DNA of 64,000 nt from Rattus norvegicus (GCF_036323735.1 NC_086034.1:36449939-36513938), one strand, 5' to 3'; counted from the stretch's first letter, positions 11,551-24,091 are shown. Numbers and translations: made by a program. Notes: generated from the sequence alone by a model not told the origin.

Positions 11551-11556
11551 AAAAAA

Positions 11557-11777
11557 AAAGAATATACTATAAATGGGAAAGTTATGTATAAAGAGTATTA
11601 TTAATTTTATTTCTTAAAATTTTGTTAATTTAGCTTATACTCTCAAGCTCAAATAAGAGTCTTGCTATACAGCTGTATACATCTTTAAAAGGTATTATAT
11701 GGTTGTTCTTATAGCTAAGAGAAACTAATTATTAAGTATTTTGTGTCCTATGTTCAATTTCTCAACCAACACAAACA
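11557..11777. other. AT-rich spacer between L1 and purine tract
   Basis: Short AT-rich spacer with no recognised feature. Confidence 0.3.
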
Positions 11778-12007
11778 AGGGAGAAAAAAGAGAAAGGGAG
11801 GGAAGGAGGAGAGAGGGGGGGAGGAGAGATGGGGTAATAGGTGGACTGAAGAAAGGAAGGAAGGAAGGAAGGAAGGAAGGAAGAAAAGAAGGAAGGAAGG
11901 AAGGAAGGAAGGAAGGAAGAAAGGAAGGAAGGAGAGAGGAAGGAAGGAAGGAAGGAAGGAAGGAAGGAAGGAAGGGAGGAGAGAGGAAGGAAGGAAGAAT
12001 GGATGGA
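11778..12007. repeat. (GGAA)n purine tract
   Basis: Almost pure purine on the plus strand, dominated by GGAA with GGGA and GAGA variants and one interruption at about 11829-11850. Long mirror-symmetric purine tracts can form triplex (H-DNA). The Arg/Lys/Glu-rich and Leu/Pro/Ser-rich open frames across it are repeat artefacts. Confidence 0.95.
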
Positions 12008-14002
12008 TTTCTTATCAAGAATAAGAATCTGAGATAGAAACTCCCTTCTAGCTCGGCCAGCATTTACCCAGGTCAGTGTTAAGAAATGTGTTCAAAACCC
12101 AGATTCCTTTAAATTGTTAGAGATCTGTGTGTGGACTTCATTTGCACACGTACCTACGTTGTCACAGCAGAAATCTCATCGAGAGAAGTGCTTACGGGGT
12201 TGCAATGGTGGTTCAGTAGCTAACAAACTACAGCTTTTTTTCAGTGGACTAGAATCACAGGACTCACTAGGCTGATCAACTGCTAGGAACTCCATCCCCA
12301 GTGAATCCTTCTGGTTGTCTTGGACATTGAAATCAAATGAAAACTACCCATCACTCCACATATAAACAACTAATCAAAAAGATAAAATCTTCTCCACAGT
12401 GACTGATAGTTTTAAGATGTTTAAAAGAGGAATATTCTATAGAACACAGGATGAGGTAAGAAAACAACCTCCTACAAAGTTTACTGAACTTGAAGAAAGT
12501 GAGTCAGGCAAAATTACTTAAAATTATTTATGAGACTGGAACATTTCTGCATGGATTCAAACATTTCCAAGAAATTTATAGCAATTTTAAGTCTTTTAAT
12601 GAGAGGTTATAATTGCTGCTTGAGGTTTATTTACTCTACCAAATATGACTATGGTAATCTTGCCAATATTCAAATAGATCAGGTCGCATACTCTAAGATT
12701 TTTTAAAGACAGCTTTTATTTAATTCTTATAAAGTAAAGAGATTTTTTGACTACTGAAGCAATGACCCTAATCACAGCACACAAAAGCCTGCCTCCCTCA
12801 AGGCCTTCAGCTCACTTCCCTTTCTTTAATTGACCCAGCAGCTGTCAGTCTTACCACAACATGCTCCCTGTAGCACAGTATTGATTCCCTGAGAAAGGTG
12901 CACTGAGGTAGCTGCTCTTGAATCTAATTTTTCTATCCAGCTTTACTTTGTATTAGTTTGAACAGACATTGTCTCTTTCTCTCTAAAGCTATGTGCCATG
13001 GAAATACAAAACGAAGTCCTGGAGCCAAGAGCATTTATTAAGGTGGAAATAGGGTAAACATTTATTATATCAGAAATAGCAGACTGCACACCACTGACCA
13101 AACGGCGGATGTGTCAAAATGATACATTACTTGATGTTTGCTTCACTCTCCTCTCCCTCTTCTACCTGCAAACAAACATGGGAGTATATTTTTAAAAGTA
13201 AAATAAAACTAGAAGAACAATAAAAGATATCAGAGCTCCCTGAAGACGTAACAGAAGTAAACTGATGTAGGTCATTAAGCTTCCTGTTTATTGATTTTAG
13301 TAGTCAATATATTAGCAGCTAGTAGAAAAACACAATTATTGGGAAATTCCAGGTGCCATGTTAAAGGGGAGACAACGTGAATGTGGTTTAATATTTGAAG
13401 AAACAACACATTCATCAGGTAATAAATATATAAAAGATATCAGTGTATTAAAAGAATTTTCTACAGACATAAAAGGTTTAAAATATGGGATGTAGAAGTA
13501 AAGGTTTTTTTAAATAGGGATTGTATTACTATAAATACATCTTTGAATGAGAAAATAATGACTAACAATGTTTTCCACATGGTATAACACTGATATTTTC
13601 TGGCATTACTCTTCTGGTCCCTAGCATTCCCTCATAACCTAGATGAGGTGTTATTGATAGAGCTGGTAACTTCTTCAACAAGCTTCACTAAGATAAGGAC
13701 CTTGTTCCTCTTTCTCTAGTTACAGAATGCCAGAGTTTATAAAAATCAAAAAGTATTTTACACTGAGGCAAGTTTTAATGATTATTCAATGGACATAAGT
13801 GTTTGAAATACCAGCATAGCATTGTCGAGTAGAATATTTGGAACCAAGAATAATATTCTATTATTATAATGCTCTAACACTGTATCACTTTAACACTATA
13901 TCAACTTCAAATATAACTCTATCACAAAAAGTGATGTTACAATCCAAGTATCAAAACCAAAGATAAGCCCATAAACCTCTTTGAATTATTTCAAGAAAAT
14001 AT
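12008..14002. other. Intergenic DNA, mostly unrecognised; possible very old SINE near 12190-12330
   Basis: At 12198 GGGGTTGCAATGGTGGTTCA followed by GTAGCTAA recalls the tRNA-like head of B2/ID-type SINEs, and a segment with AGAATCACAGGACT follows. The match is too decayed to be firm. From 12330 to 14002 I see no repeat, gene or RNA. Confidence 0.3.
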
Positions 14003-14073
14003 GTGTATGGGAAATATATATGTATATATACAGTTATAAATACATATATATACATAGAATCAGATATACACAT

Positions 14074-14117
<44 letters not shown>

Positions 14118-14120
14118 CAG
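14003..14120. repeat. Compound (TA)/(CA)n microsatellite
   Basis: TATATA-rich sequence leads into a CA run at about 14067-14107, closed by TATATATA. It lies directly upstream of a truncated ID element. Confidence 0.9.
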
Positions 14121-14143
14121 AATACTCTATTATATTAGTAGAT

Positions 14144-14235
14144 AAACCTACAGATTTTTTTTTTTGGTTCTTTTTTTCGGAGCTGGGGACTGAACCCAGG
14201 GCCTTGTGCTTCCTAGGCAAAACCTACAGATTTTT
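14144..14235 (-). mobile_element. ID SINE, reverse, 5'-truncated, with 16-bp TSD
   Basis: Between two perfect copies of AAACCTACAGATTTTT (14144-14159 and 14220-14235) lies a T-run and TTGGTTCTTTTTTTCGGAGC, followed by TGGGGACTGAACCCAGGGCC and TTGTGCTTCCTAGG. This is the reverse complement of the 3' two-thirds of the rat ID element (BC1/tRNA-Ala-derived). The A-box half is missing, so it is a 5'-truncated copy without a complete internal pol III promoter. ID elements are mobilised by L1 machinery. Confidence 0.92.
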
Positions 14236-15359
14236 ATTTCAAATTATGTTTCTATTTCTGCAGTACTTCAGCAACATCTGTAAACACAGCTTATTTACTA
14301 AATTGCATATTAATGTTGTAGTGGCTACAGAAGGCTATGATCATAAGGGCTATATAAACTCAGTAATTCCTTCAAGTACTGTAGATATTGCCTACACCAT
14401 TGTGTGCACATTCCAACAATTTTGAACTAAATGTAACATATAGACTCTAGTACAGAATGTGAAATGAAAGATTTACATAAACTATAACAGACCTTTAACA
14501 TAATTCAATTTGGAATAATACAGCATCTAAATAAGCTGTCTCCTTCAAATCCTTTTGGGGTTTGTCACAATACCAGAAGGCATTCGAACAGGACCCTGCC
14601 AAGCACTCTCTGCATGCAGAGCAGAATGCTCCAATTTCCATTCTTCGAAAAAGGACAGCTCAACCAAATTGAATGTATTTTGGCTGACGATTTGTATGCT
14701 TAGACTCTGCCCAACATACTTTACTCTGAAAGAGCCAAGCTATAAAGCCTAGAATTATAGTTTATAATAGGAAGCTTGATAGAGCTGTTTGCACTGATAT
14801 TGCACCCTCTGTAACAGGAGCATAATTTGTATTTTAAAGAGATGGGAGTGTTCCTCATGGCCAAAAAAAGAATAGTAGACTTTACGATGATTATTTCTAA
14901 GCACTCATCTTTTCTACCTCTCTGTATATGCTGGAGTATTTTTAGACTATTTCATCATTTATATATATATAAAATCATAAATTATATATTTCTTTGTGAA
15001 CTTTAATTTAATGTTAAAGTACCAAGACTTCCTAAAGCAAGTCTATTTTTAAAAAAATTAAATATTCGCAAAAAGATTATTTAAGTTAACTTTCCTCTCT
15101 TTCTTTCTACACTTGATTACAGTGAAAAAGGTCAGTGAGGAAAGAGTTGAGGGAGAGGCAGGGTAGATCCGTATTTGCCTTAGTTACATACTGTTCACAT
15201 GGAAACAGTTTATTTTTTACTTTTTACATTTATTCTTTATTTGTATTAGATCCTTTCAGTTTTATTTTCTACTTTTCTCTTTTTGACGTTCTCAGTAATG
15301 TGACTAAAAATAATGCATACTTTGTCAAAAAAAGCCATCCATTCATAAAATAGCCTGTG
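14236..15359. other. Unassigned intergenic DNA
   Basis: Contains a small TA run at about 14959-14972 and is otherwise AT-rich. Open frames are short and show no domain or composition suggesting a gene. Confidence 0.35.
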
Positions 15360-15801
15360 AATTTCATGAAGTCTTTGTTTTTAATGGCTGAGTAGTACTC
15401 CATTGTATAAATATAACACATTTTCTATACCCATTCCTCTGTTGAGGGACATCTGGGTTATTTCCAATTTCTGGCTATTAAAATAAGTCTGCTATGAACA
15501 TAGTGGAGCATGTGTCCTTGTTATACGTTGGAGCATCTTTGGGGTATATGCCGACAAGTGGTATAGCTGGGTCCTCTGGTGGAACAATTTCCAATTTTCT
15601 CAGGAGCTTACCAGACTGATTTCCATAATGGTTGTACCAGCTTGCAATCCCACCAACAATGGAGGAGTGTTCCTCTTTCTCCACATCCTACCCAGCACCT
15701 GATCTAACCTGCATTTTTGATCTTACTCATTCTGATTGGTGTGAGGTGGAATCTCAGGATCGTTTTCAGTTGCATTTCCCTGATGACTAAGGATGTTTAA
15801 T

Positions 15802-16200
15802 ATTTATTTTTCATTTATTGGATATTTTTATTTACATTTCAAATATTATCCCCTTTCCAGGTTTCCCCTCCACAGCCCCCACAACCCACCCTCTTACCCC
15901 CTGCTTCTATGAGGGTGCTCCCTCATCCACCTGCCCACTGCCTTCCCTCCTCTCTGCCCTGGCATTCCCGTACACTGGGCATCTAGTCTTAACAGGACCA
16001 AGGGACTCTCGACCCACTGATGACGTACAAGGCCATCCTCTGTTACATATGTAGCTGGAGCCATGGTCCCTCCATGTGTACACTTTGGTTGGTGGTTTAG
16101 TCCCTGGGAGTTCTGGGGGGTCTGGTTGGTTGATGATGTTGTTCTCCTTATGGGGTTGCATAAGGAGAACAGTCCTTTCTCTTACTCCTCCAATGGGGAC
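15802..16200 (-). mobile_element. Nested L1 3' UTR fragment (Lx-type), reverse
   Basis: The sequence switches at about 15802 from ORF2 to TTTATTTACATTTCAAATATTATCCCC, CTATGAGGGTGCTCCC and TTTGGTTGGTGGTTTAGTCC, which is reverse 3' UTR of an older rodent L1. It switches back to the host ORF2 near 16200 (CTTAGCCATGC). A perfect 11-bp inverted repeat at 16141-16170 lies near its inner end. The exact junctions are approximate. Confidence 0.7.
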
Positions 16201-16432
16201 CCAGTGCTTCTTAGCCATGCAAGATTCCTCAGTTGAGAATTCTGATTAGCTCTGCACATCATTTTTATATAGGGTTATTAAACTGGAGTTTGACTTCTTG
16301 AGTTCTTTCTATAGTTTGGATGTTAGCCCTCTTGGATGTAGGGTTGGTAAAGATCTTTTCCCAATCTTCGGTGGGTGGCCGTCCTATGATGTATCCTTCA
16401 CCTTACAGAAGCTTTTCAGTTTTATGAAGTCC

Positions 16433-16556
16433 CACATGTCAATTCTTTTTTTTTTTTTTTTTTGAGCTGAGGACTGAACCCAGGGCCTTGCGCTTGCTAG
16501 GCAAGCGCTCTACCACTGAGCTAAATCCCCAACCCCCCCCCCCACGTGTCAATTCT
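16433..16556 (-). mobile_element. ID SINE, reverse, full-length, inserted in the old L1
   Basis: A long T-run (16446-16463) precedes GAGCTGAGGACTGAACCCAG, the B-box region, GCGCTTGCTAGGCAAGCGCT, and the reversed A-box CTACCACTGAGCTAAATCCC, ending in a C-run at about 16532-16543. It is the complete rat ID body in reverse. The TSD is CACATGTCAATTCT at 16433-16446 against CACGTGTCAATTCT at 16543-16556, one mismatch in 14. It is a tRNA-derived retroposon, not a tRNA gene. Confidence 0.93.
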
Positions 16557-17485
16557 AGATCTTTGAGCGTAAGCCATTGATGTTCTGTTCTGGAAATTTT
16601 CTCGTGTCAATGTGTTTAGAGGTACTTTACCACTTTCTCTTCAATTAGATTCATCATATCTGAATTATGTAGAGGTCCTTAATCCACTTGGATTTGAGCT
16701 TTGTACAAGGAGATAAGAGTGGGTTTATTTCCATTTTTCTACCTGCAGACTACCAGTTGAACCAGCACTCGCTGTTGAAAATGCTGTCTTATTTCCACTG
16801 GATGGTTTTTGATCCCTTTGTCAAAATCAAGTGACCATAGGTGTGTGGGTTCATTTCTTGGTCTTCAATTCTATGCCATTGATCTACCTGCCTGTGTCTG
16901 TACCAATACCATGCAGTCTTTATTAAAATTGCTCTGTAATACTGCTTGAGGTCAGGGATGATGAATCCCCCAGACATTCTTTTATTGTTGAGAATGGTTT
17001 TTGATATCCTGAGCTTTTTGTTATTCAAGATAAAATTTGAGAAAATTGCTCTTTCTAACTCTGAAGAATTGAGTTGGAAATTTGATGGGGATTGAATTGA
17101 ATCGGTAGATTGCTTTTGGTAAGATGACCATTTTTACTATGTTAATCCTGCTGATCCATGAGCATGGGAGATCTTTCTATCTTCTGAGGTCTTCTTCTAT
17201 TTCTTTCTTCAAAGACTGAAGTTCTTGTCATATGGATATTTTACCTGCTTGATTAGTGTCACAACAAAATATTTCATATTATTTTTGGCTATTGTGAAGG
17301 GTGTCGTTTCCCTAATTTCTTTCTCAGCCTGTTTATCCTTTGAGTAGAGGAAGGCTACTGATTTGTTTGAGTTAATTTTATATCCAGCCACTTTGTTGAA
17401 GTTGTTTGTCAGCTGTAGGAGTTTTCCCATGGATTTTTGCGGCCACTTATATATACTATCATATCATCTGCAAATAGTGATTATC

Positions 17486-19509
17486 ATAAATAGAGAGTCC
17501 CAAAAGAGAGAAAACATAAGGCATGTGTGACATTTCATATGGAAGAACGTGCTAGGTTACGTGAGCTACCTTGGATATGAAATTGGGCATATCATAGAAG
17601 ATAAAGGTACTTATTTTGGAAAGGCTTTGAAAGACATAAAACAATAGCTTATCTTCTAAGACACTAATGACAAAATAAAGTACATATGTACATAGACATT
17701 GTGGCCTTTCCCTTAAGCTTCTAGAGTACATACAGTCTTCCACCTTCAGAAACCACGGCTATGTGGAACTGGGACAGAACTACAGACAATTTACAGGAGG
17801 TATAAGAGGGGACATACCTAATCTTAGGTGAAGGTATAACAATCCTCTCCATCACAATCTTCTAAGAACAAATGTTGTTAACCCACCATAAGGTCCAGTC
17901 TCAGGGGACTCTGTAAGCAGTCATACCTGCTCTGACTAAATGAGGGCACTGTGCTCCAAGGCAGTGTCCTACAATCCTTTAATAGAAATGAAAGACTCCA
18001 GCTGACCTGTTTACTGTCCACTCAGGTCCACTGACTAGCCAGAGGAATCAAGTCCTGCAGAGAGAGGGAAGAGAGAGACAGAGACAGAGACAGACACAGA
18101 GAAACAGTCAAACAGAACAGAGAGAGAGAGACAGAGAGAGAGGACAGAGGAGTTAGTGCTGATCATAAAGATATAGGAAGTCGGTGTTGTAGAACACAGT
18201 CGTGGATATTTTACCAGACCATCTCTGTGAAGTACATAGCAGCAGCATTAGTGCAAACCACAGTCTGGCTTGTCTGTGGACACTTGGTGATGAGTCAGGG
18301 TTGCAGCACCAGAACATTCTTTCCAACATTGCTGAAAATCATGTCACCCAGAGCACATAAAAGTAGCTTCACTGAAATTGCTCCTCAGGATCCAAGTACT
18401 CTGAATTCATGGAAGGCTTCAGAACTCATGGGAATCACAGGCAAACGTTCAGTATTTACCAAACAGTTTGTCTTTCTTACAAAATTTTTCCTTATACCTC
18501 TCATAATTTATAAAGGTATACATATTAATAATAATAATGATGATGATGATGATATAGTCTACACTTACATTGTATCAAGGTAAAATATCATTCTGTGAAT
18601 GTTAGAGAAAGAGGAGAGGAATGGGAATCAGGTAAGAGTCCCCAAATTGGTTATTTAGTACCAGCTGATCAGCCCTAAAATCAAATATATATATATAGGT
18701 GACATTATATGAACTGAGAAAGTTATATTTTATACACTTGGTAATATAGAGCGTAATTGTTTTTTGTATCCATGATGTATGCATGCATCTTACAACAATA
18801 AAATAAATAGAGGCTAACAATTTAAGAGATAGCAAGGGGGTACATGGGAAAGACTGGGGAAAGAAAGGAAATGAGAACAGTATAAAAGACAACACAAAAT
18901 GAAATTTTTAGTATATAAAATAATTTTAAAGAATATTTATCTAGGCTGTAACATATTGGTTTAATCAGGCAAAACCAAAACTAAAATAAAATAAAGACTA
19001 ATATTTAAGGTAATTATGCTTAGTCTAATAGACATTTCATAGAAAAAATATATTTCTGACTAGAATGATATTCTCAATATTACACTTTAGTGGTTTTTGT
19101 TTGGAAATTTGTTGACAGTAATTTACATTAAAAGCTGCCTCAGGATCTTCGTGAAGGCATACGCAGTATATTTTAACGTGTTCAGTTAATGTTCAGATCA
19201 AGCAAATGCTGTTTTGCTATTGCAATCCACACATTGTTATCTAAAACGTATAGACATTAATGGGAAAAATTTCATTAAGGTGAGAGAGAGGCACCTCTTC
19301 TCTTGAAAGCAGCTTCTTTTGTGCCTCTAGTACTGGCATAAAAAGCTTGGAGATCACTGGCACTAATTCTTTTCTGAAGAGAATACAGAAAAGGATAGGA
19401 AACACATGTTCTTGGCAGAGAAACTAAAGGCTTTATAGTAACTCACCATTTATACCACTGCAAGCCAACTTAGTGAGTTACATTAATATCGAAATTCTGT
19501 CTTGAGTTT
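17486..19509. other. Unassigned intergenic DNA with GA-rich and GAT microsatellites
   Basis: A GAGACA/GA-rich tract lies at about 18058-18145, short AAT/GAT arrays at about 18526-18554 and a TA run at about 18686-18698. The rest could not be assigned to a gene or repeat family. The ORF at 18227-18583 has no recognisable domain. Confidence 0.35.
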
Positions 19510-20331
19510 TTTTTCAAATCTCTTTTTTTTCCATCTTTATTAAATTGGGTATTTCTTATTTACATTACTTTTTTTATTTTATTTTTTTTTAACTTGAGTA
19601 TTTCTTATTTACATCTCGAGTGTTACTCCCTTTCCCGGTTTACGGGCCAACATCCCCCTAATCCTTCCCCCTCCCCTTCTTGATGGGTGTTCCCCTCCCC
19701 ATGCTCCCCCCATTGCCGCCCTCCCCCCAACAATCATGTTCAGTCTTAGCAGGACCCAGGGCTTCCCCTTACACTGATGATCTTACTAGGATATTCAATG
19801 CTACCTATGAGGTCAGAGTCCAGGGTCAGTCCATGTATAGTCTTTAGGTAGTGGCTTAGTCCCTGGAAGCTCTGGTTGCTTGACATTGTTGTTCATATGG
19901 GGTCTCGAGCCCCTTCAAGCTCTTCCAGTTCTTTCTCTGATTTCTCTGAGTCCTATTCTCAGTTCAGTGGTTTGCTGCTGGCATTCGCCTCTGTATTTGC
20001 TGTATTCTGGCTGTGTCTCTCAGGAGAGATCTACATCCGGCTCCTGTCTGCCTGCACTTCTTTGCTTCATCCATCTTGTCCAATTGGGTGGCTGTGTATG
20101 TATGGGCCACATGTGGGGCAGGCTCTGAATGGGTGTTCCTTCTGTCTCTGTTTTAATCTTTGCCTCTCTCTTCCCTGCCAAGGGTATTCTTGTTCCCCTT
20201 TTAAAGAAGGAGTGAAGCATTCACATTTTGAACATCCGTCTTGAGTTTCATTTGGTCTAGGCATCTAGGGTAATTCAAGCATTTGGGCTAATAGCCACTT
20301 ATCAATGAGTGCATACCATGTGTGTTAAGGG
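19510..20331 (-). mobile_element. L1 3' end, reverse, 5'-truncated, behind an older L1 tail
   Basis: From about 19589 (TTAACTTGAGTATTTCTTA) through 20331 the minus strand gives the full L1 3' UTR and the last residues of ORF2 (SLISGY), truncated there. It is preceded at about 19523-19570 by a second L1 terminus (AAATTGGGTATTTCTTATTT), about 50 bases long, of an older family. Two L1 tails are therefore stacked in the same orientation. The 122-codon plus-strand ORF at 19876-20244 is antisense 3' UTR, not a gene. Confidence 0.88.
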
Positions 20332-23201
20332 AGAATACTGTATAACTACCGACAAAATGTTCCATATATGTCAATCAAAATGTAGTAGTGTGTTCTCTGT
20401 ATGAACATATGTATACATATGTACATATGTTTGTATGTTTGTGTCTATGTGTTTTGGTATAATACACACATAATCATTTATTTATGTTCATGTAGCTAAG
20501 TATGTTTGAGGTAAGATTTTCCCTGGTGAATATGTACTCCAGTAAACAGAGGGAAGACATTTAAAATTTATATTTTGAAGGTTTTTAAACCTTTATAAAA
20601 CATAAATGCAATATATCCAAACAAAACCTAATATAATCACAATGTTTTTAAAAACCATATACATATACATAAAGCAAAGGTCCAAGCCAGGAATATTATT
20701 CTAAGAATATTGTTAAATGTATATGGGAAAACACCAACATATTTGTTCTCATTGAGGAATAAAAACAAGGTTCTAGAGCATGAAACACTTGCTCTGGTGT
20801 GGTAAATACTCAGCGGTTCTTCATGACATATCTGACATTTATTCCAGGTGCACAGCAATATTTTTTAATATTATGACTCTTCTCATCACACACGTTATAG
20901 TGTTTTGATTCAAGATGCTTAGCATTTAATCTCAAAATAGTTACTTATAGAGGAACATTTTATTTTTTGATGTATTGAACTCAACATTAAAATGGCCCCA
21001 TTCTATGGAAGTAAGAATAATACATGACAGCCAGGGTGACATATGTACAGAAGAGCATTTTCAAAGTCTAGAAGCTGAGAAGTCTAACTTTGAAGCCATT
21101 ATTAGTCTTAGTTTTTGGTCTAGTTTATCCATGGGAGATTTCTGTTTATATTCTCATAGGAGCAGGGCAATTTGAAAATGTCATTGCTGTGCTCTAGACC
21201 GTCTTCTAACAATTCCACCTCCAAAATAACCATGGCTGGAGAGAAAGTTTCTACATATAATGGCAGGATTAGTATTTAGTCTCTGGCACAAAAACAATCA
21301 GGTAAAATGAAACAAATAAGTCAAGAAATTACTCAGGACTTACTCATGGTGATCAACTTATGAAATTTCAACCTAAATAAGTAGGAGTCTTTAATAAGCT
21401 CTTATGACCTCAGCCATTGGAGAAATGTGAATCGCATGGACAAGCAGTAAGGTGATACACAACCTTCTCTTACATCAACTTGTCGTTAAAATGAGGCCCA
21501 TGGTCCACCGAAGAATTACAGACAATCTTACAGGAACAAACTGTTAGTAATGTGTGCATTGATGTGTATCCAAGTCAAAAGCCATAGAATGTCACTTCAT
21601 TGTGGGCTAGACCACTGGCTGTGTCTGAAGGGCTCTCTAAAACAGACAAAACAAACAAAACAACTAGGTGCCAAAAGAAATAGTCCTCACTGTCACAGAC
21701 CTCAATGGCCAAATCTCATTGCAGTTGTAATTCTCTTTCAAATGTAGGCAAGCAATGTAGAATAAGAAGCAAGTTATACAAAAGCTTCTCTAAGCAAGGT
21801 GGATGTTACGGATGGATCGCTTAATACCTGCCACAGTTACGTATTTTGAACACTAAGTCCTTGGTTCTTTTAAGAGAGTACAATGTGCAGCATCCTTGCA
21901 GAAAGAAAAAATAAGGGCTAGGTCTTTTCCTCTTGTACCTGCTCTCATCTCTGGCCAGTTTTCTATGCTCACACATTGGGAAGATGTGAACCAACTATCT
22001 CCTTAGCCAGAGCCATTCCTAATTGCCTCCCCTGCCATAATAGATTGTGACCCATAGAAGCCAGAGACCAAAATAAAACCTTCCCTGAAGTCGAATTCCA
22101 CCCTGGTGCTCTAATGCTCCTTTTATTGCACTCTTCCTCTCCCTCCCCCAATTCTCTTTATCTCTATCTCAATCTTTATAGCTTTATAACAGTTGATATT
22201 AGAGTAAATTTTGCTTCTTCCCAGAGAATTATAGGACATTATAGGGAAGAGGAAAATTGAATTTCAGTATACGTGAAACATACCAAAAAAAATAAATAAA
22301 ATCAGAATAGGATTCTTTCCTTAAATTGAGACTAGAGATGTTGGTTTCTGTCTAGAAATAAATTATATCTGGTTTTGTCTCTGATTCCAGACCTGATTAA
22401 AAGATTGAGGAGTCTGCTGAGCTAATTCACAGCTGACTTAGTCAACTGGACAGTGAAAGTCAAGTGTCCTGCGAACCTTTGCAGGTTGGTTGCTTTGTAT
22501 GAGCTGTTGCTCTGAGGAGTGGTGGCAGCCAGAGCACCTCCTCTATGTAATCTCAGTAACAGGACCTTGACATTGACACATCATGTGAACACGAAACTGC
22601 TGTCACACACGTCCTTCCCATGCTGCTCCTTGGTTTTAGATTTTTCATGAGCAGATATTCAATTGAATTCTAGCCCACCCACATTTCATTAAGCCTGGAG
22701 GAAAATGGCCACAGTGAAATTGAATTCATCAATGTCAGCACAAAAAATAGTTGTCAATTTATTATAATGAAATAGCGACTAAGCAAGTTTAGTACTGTAT
22801 TCTGAATGAATCATTGGCTCCCCACAGCAGCATTTAGAAAACGAAGCAATATGTCTTTTGCAAGCATTGCTCACTGCTGATAGGTCTGAACAAAATGCTT
22901 TTGAGGATATTTCAATTGTAAGATTTAAATGCAGAGTTTGCTTTTAAAACAAATGTACTTAAAGTCATCTCACACAGAATGTTTTTCTCTGTGATTTGAA
23001 GAGTTCAGCTTATATTTTGTGTACAATATTGGCCCAATGCCATTACATAACAAAGTAAATTTCAGGGAAAATCTTGCAGTCAATATATTACATATCTATA
23101 ATATTTTTGATATATGACAGCCCCAGGATAATATCCAATGTGTAGGTAATTTATATTAACAATCTTTTTACTAATATAAAACTATCTTTGTCACTTTTCA
23201 C

Positions 23202-23203
<2 letters not shown>
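20332..23203. other. Unassigned intergenic DNA
   Basis: A TATG/TGTA-rich stretch lies at about 20399-20445. The segment 21890-22110 ends in CCAGAGACCAAAATAAAACC and may be an old rodent repeat, not firmly identified. From 22300 to 23190 the sequence has higher complexity than its surroundings and no recognised repeat. No gene was found. Confidence 0.35.

Positions 23204-23249
<46 letters not shown>
23204..23249. repeat. (CA)n microsatellite
   Basis: Uninterrupted CA dinucleotide run of about 46 bases. Cys-Val frames across it are artefacts. Confidence 0.95.
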
Positions 23250-23251
<2 letters not shown>

Positions 23252-24051
23252 ATACAATCTTCTGACTTCATAGTTTTGACCTCCTGTACATGTATTTTAT
23301 GGCTCACAACTTGGAATGGATAACAAATTATGGGCCATCTCTGAGACAGGCTAACTCTTCCTCTCCCAGAAGTCATACATCTGCTGTAGCTTTCTCCAGT
23401 TGTGGGGTCCAATGATATCCCCCTCTCCTTGTTAGTCTGTAGCTGTTATGGTCATTGCTCACCCTTTCTTAGGTCTCCTGATTCATGAGATATCATAGTG
23501 CAATTTCTCTGTCACACATAAAAATATTCAGTATATTGGATGACACCCTAGTCTTCTGGCTATTACAAGCTTCCCCACCTTTTCCGATGTTCCCCGAGCA
23601 TCAGTATAGCATCTGTCTTGTGTGTAGTGGATCTATCACTTGGCAATGTGCATCTCATGAGTTGTTCTCTGCATTTTGACCAGTTTTTCTCTAATTATAT
23701 TTGTCTGCTAGAAAATGAAGCCTCTTTAGGGAAAGGTAGGAGCTGCTCCTTCAGGTTGATATAAAGAAAGTTATTTACAATGTATTTTGGAATAAAACTG
23801 ATTTAAGAAACTGTTAGTCAGAGGTTCTCCTCACAGACCTGTAAGTTCAGCAACCATAGGTATTTGGCTAGGACTTTTTACAGTGTCAGTCATGACTTCC
23901 CTCCTGTTGAGGCAGGCTCAATTCCCATTAGACAGCCGTTGGTTATTGCTAAGATGCAACGGTCACTTTCCTGACTTTGGAAAAATTTTCCTATGAAGGT
24001 CATATATGATTTTTTAAAAATATTGCCTATGTACACAGGCACATAGATTAT

Positions 24052-24052
<1 letters not shown>
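23250..24052. other. Unassigned intergenic DNA
   Basis: No recognised gene or repeat. Confidence 0.3.

Positions 24053-24091
<39 letters not shown>

Larger units (their letters stand above)
7969..11556 (+). mobile_element. L1 retrotransposon, 5'-truncated, rat-type
   Basis: The insertion begins inside ORF2 and runs through the complete 3' UTR to TACTCAAGTTAATAAAAAAAAAG near 11550. It has no 5' UTR, ORF1 or endonuclease domain, so it was incapable of autonomous movement from insertion. A weak candidate TSD, AAGAATA (followed by C on the left and T on the right), lies at about 7969-7975 and directly after the poly(A) near 11559. It is only 7 bp and should be treated as tentative. The element closely resembles the reverse L1 at 51.9-57.9 kb, so both belong to the same or neighbouring subfamilies. 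Confidence 0.9.
15360..17485 (-). mobile_element. Older L1 ORF2 fragment, reverse, with nested insertions
   Basis: Reading the minus strand, the segment follows L1 ORF2 from the RT active-site neighbourhood (about 17480, just outside the FADD codons) to the C-terminal region at 15360. Recognisable pieces include VAGYKINSNKSVAFLYSKDKQAEKEIRETT and GGFIIPDLKQYYRAILIKTAWYWYR. The frame is broken many times. Two younger elements interrupt it: an L1 3' UTR piece at about 15802-16200 and an ID SINE at 16447-16542. It has no 3' UTR of its own at the left end, so it is truncated on both sides. Confidence 0.85.

Noticed and set aside
19876..20244. 122-codon open frame with hydrophobic stretches
   Set aside because: It is the antisense of an L1 3' UTR. 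Near-identical frames occur antisense to the same UTR at 58276-58639 and 10885-11258.
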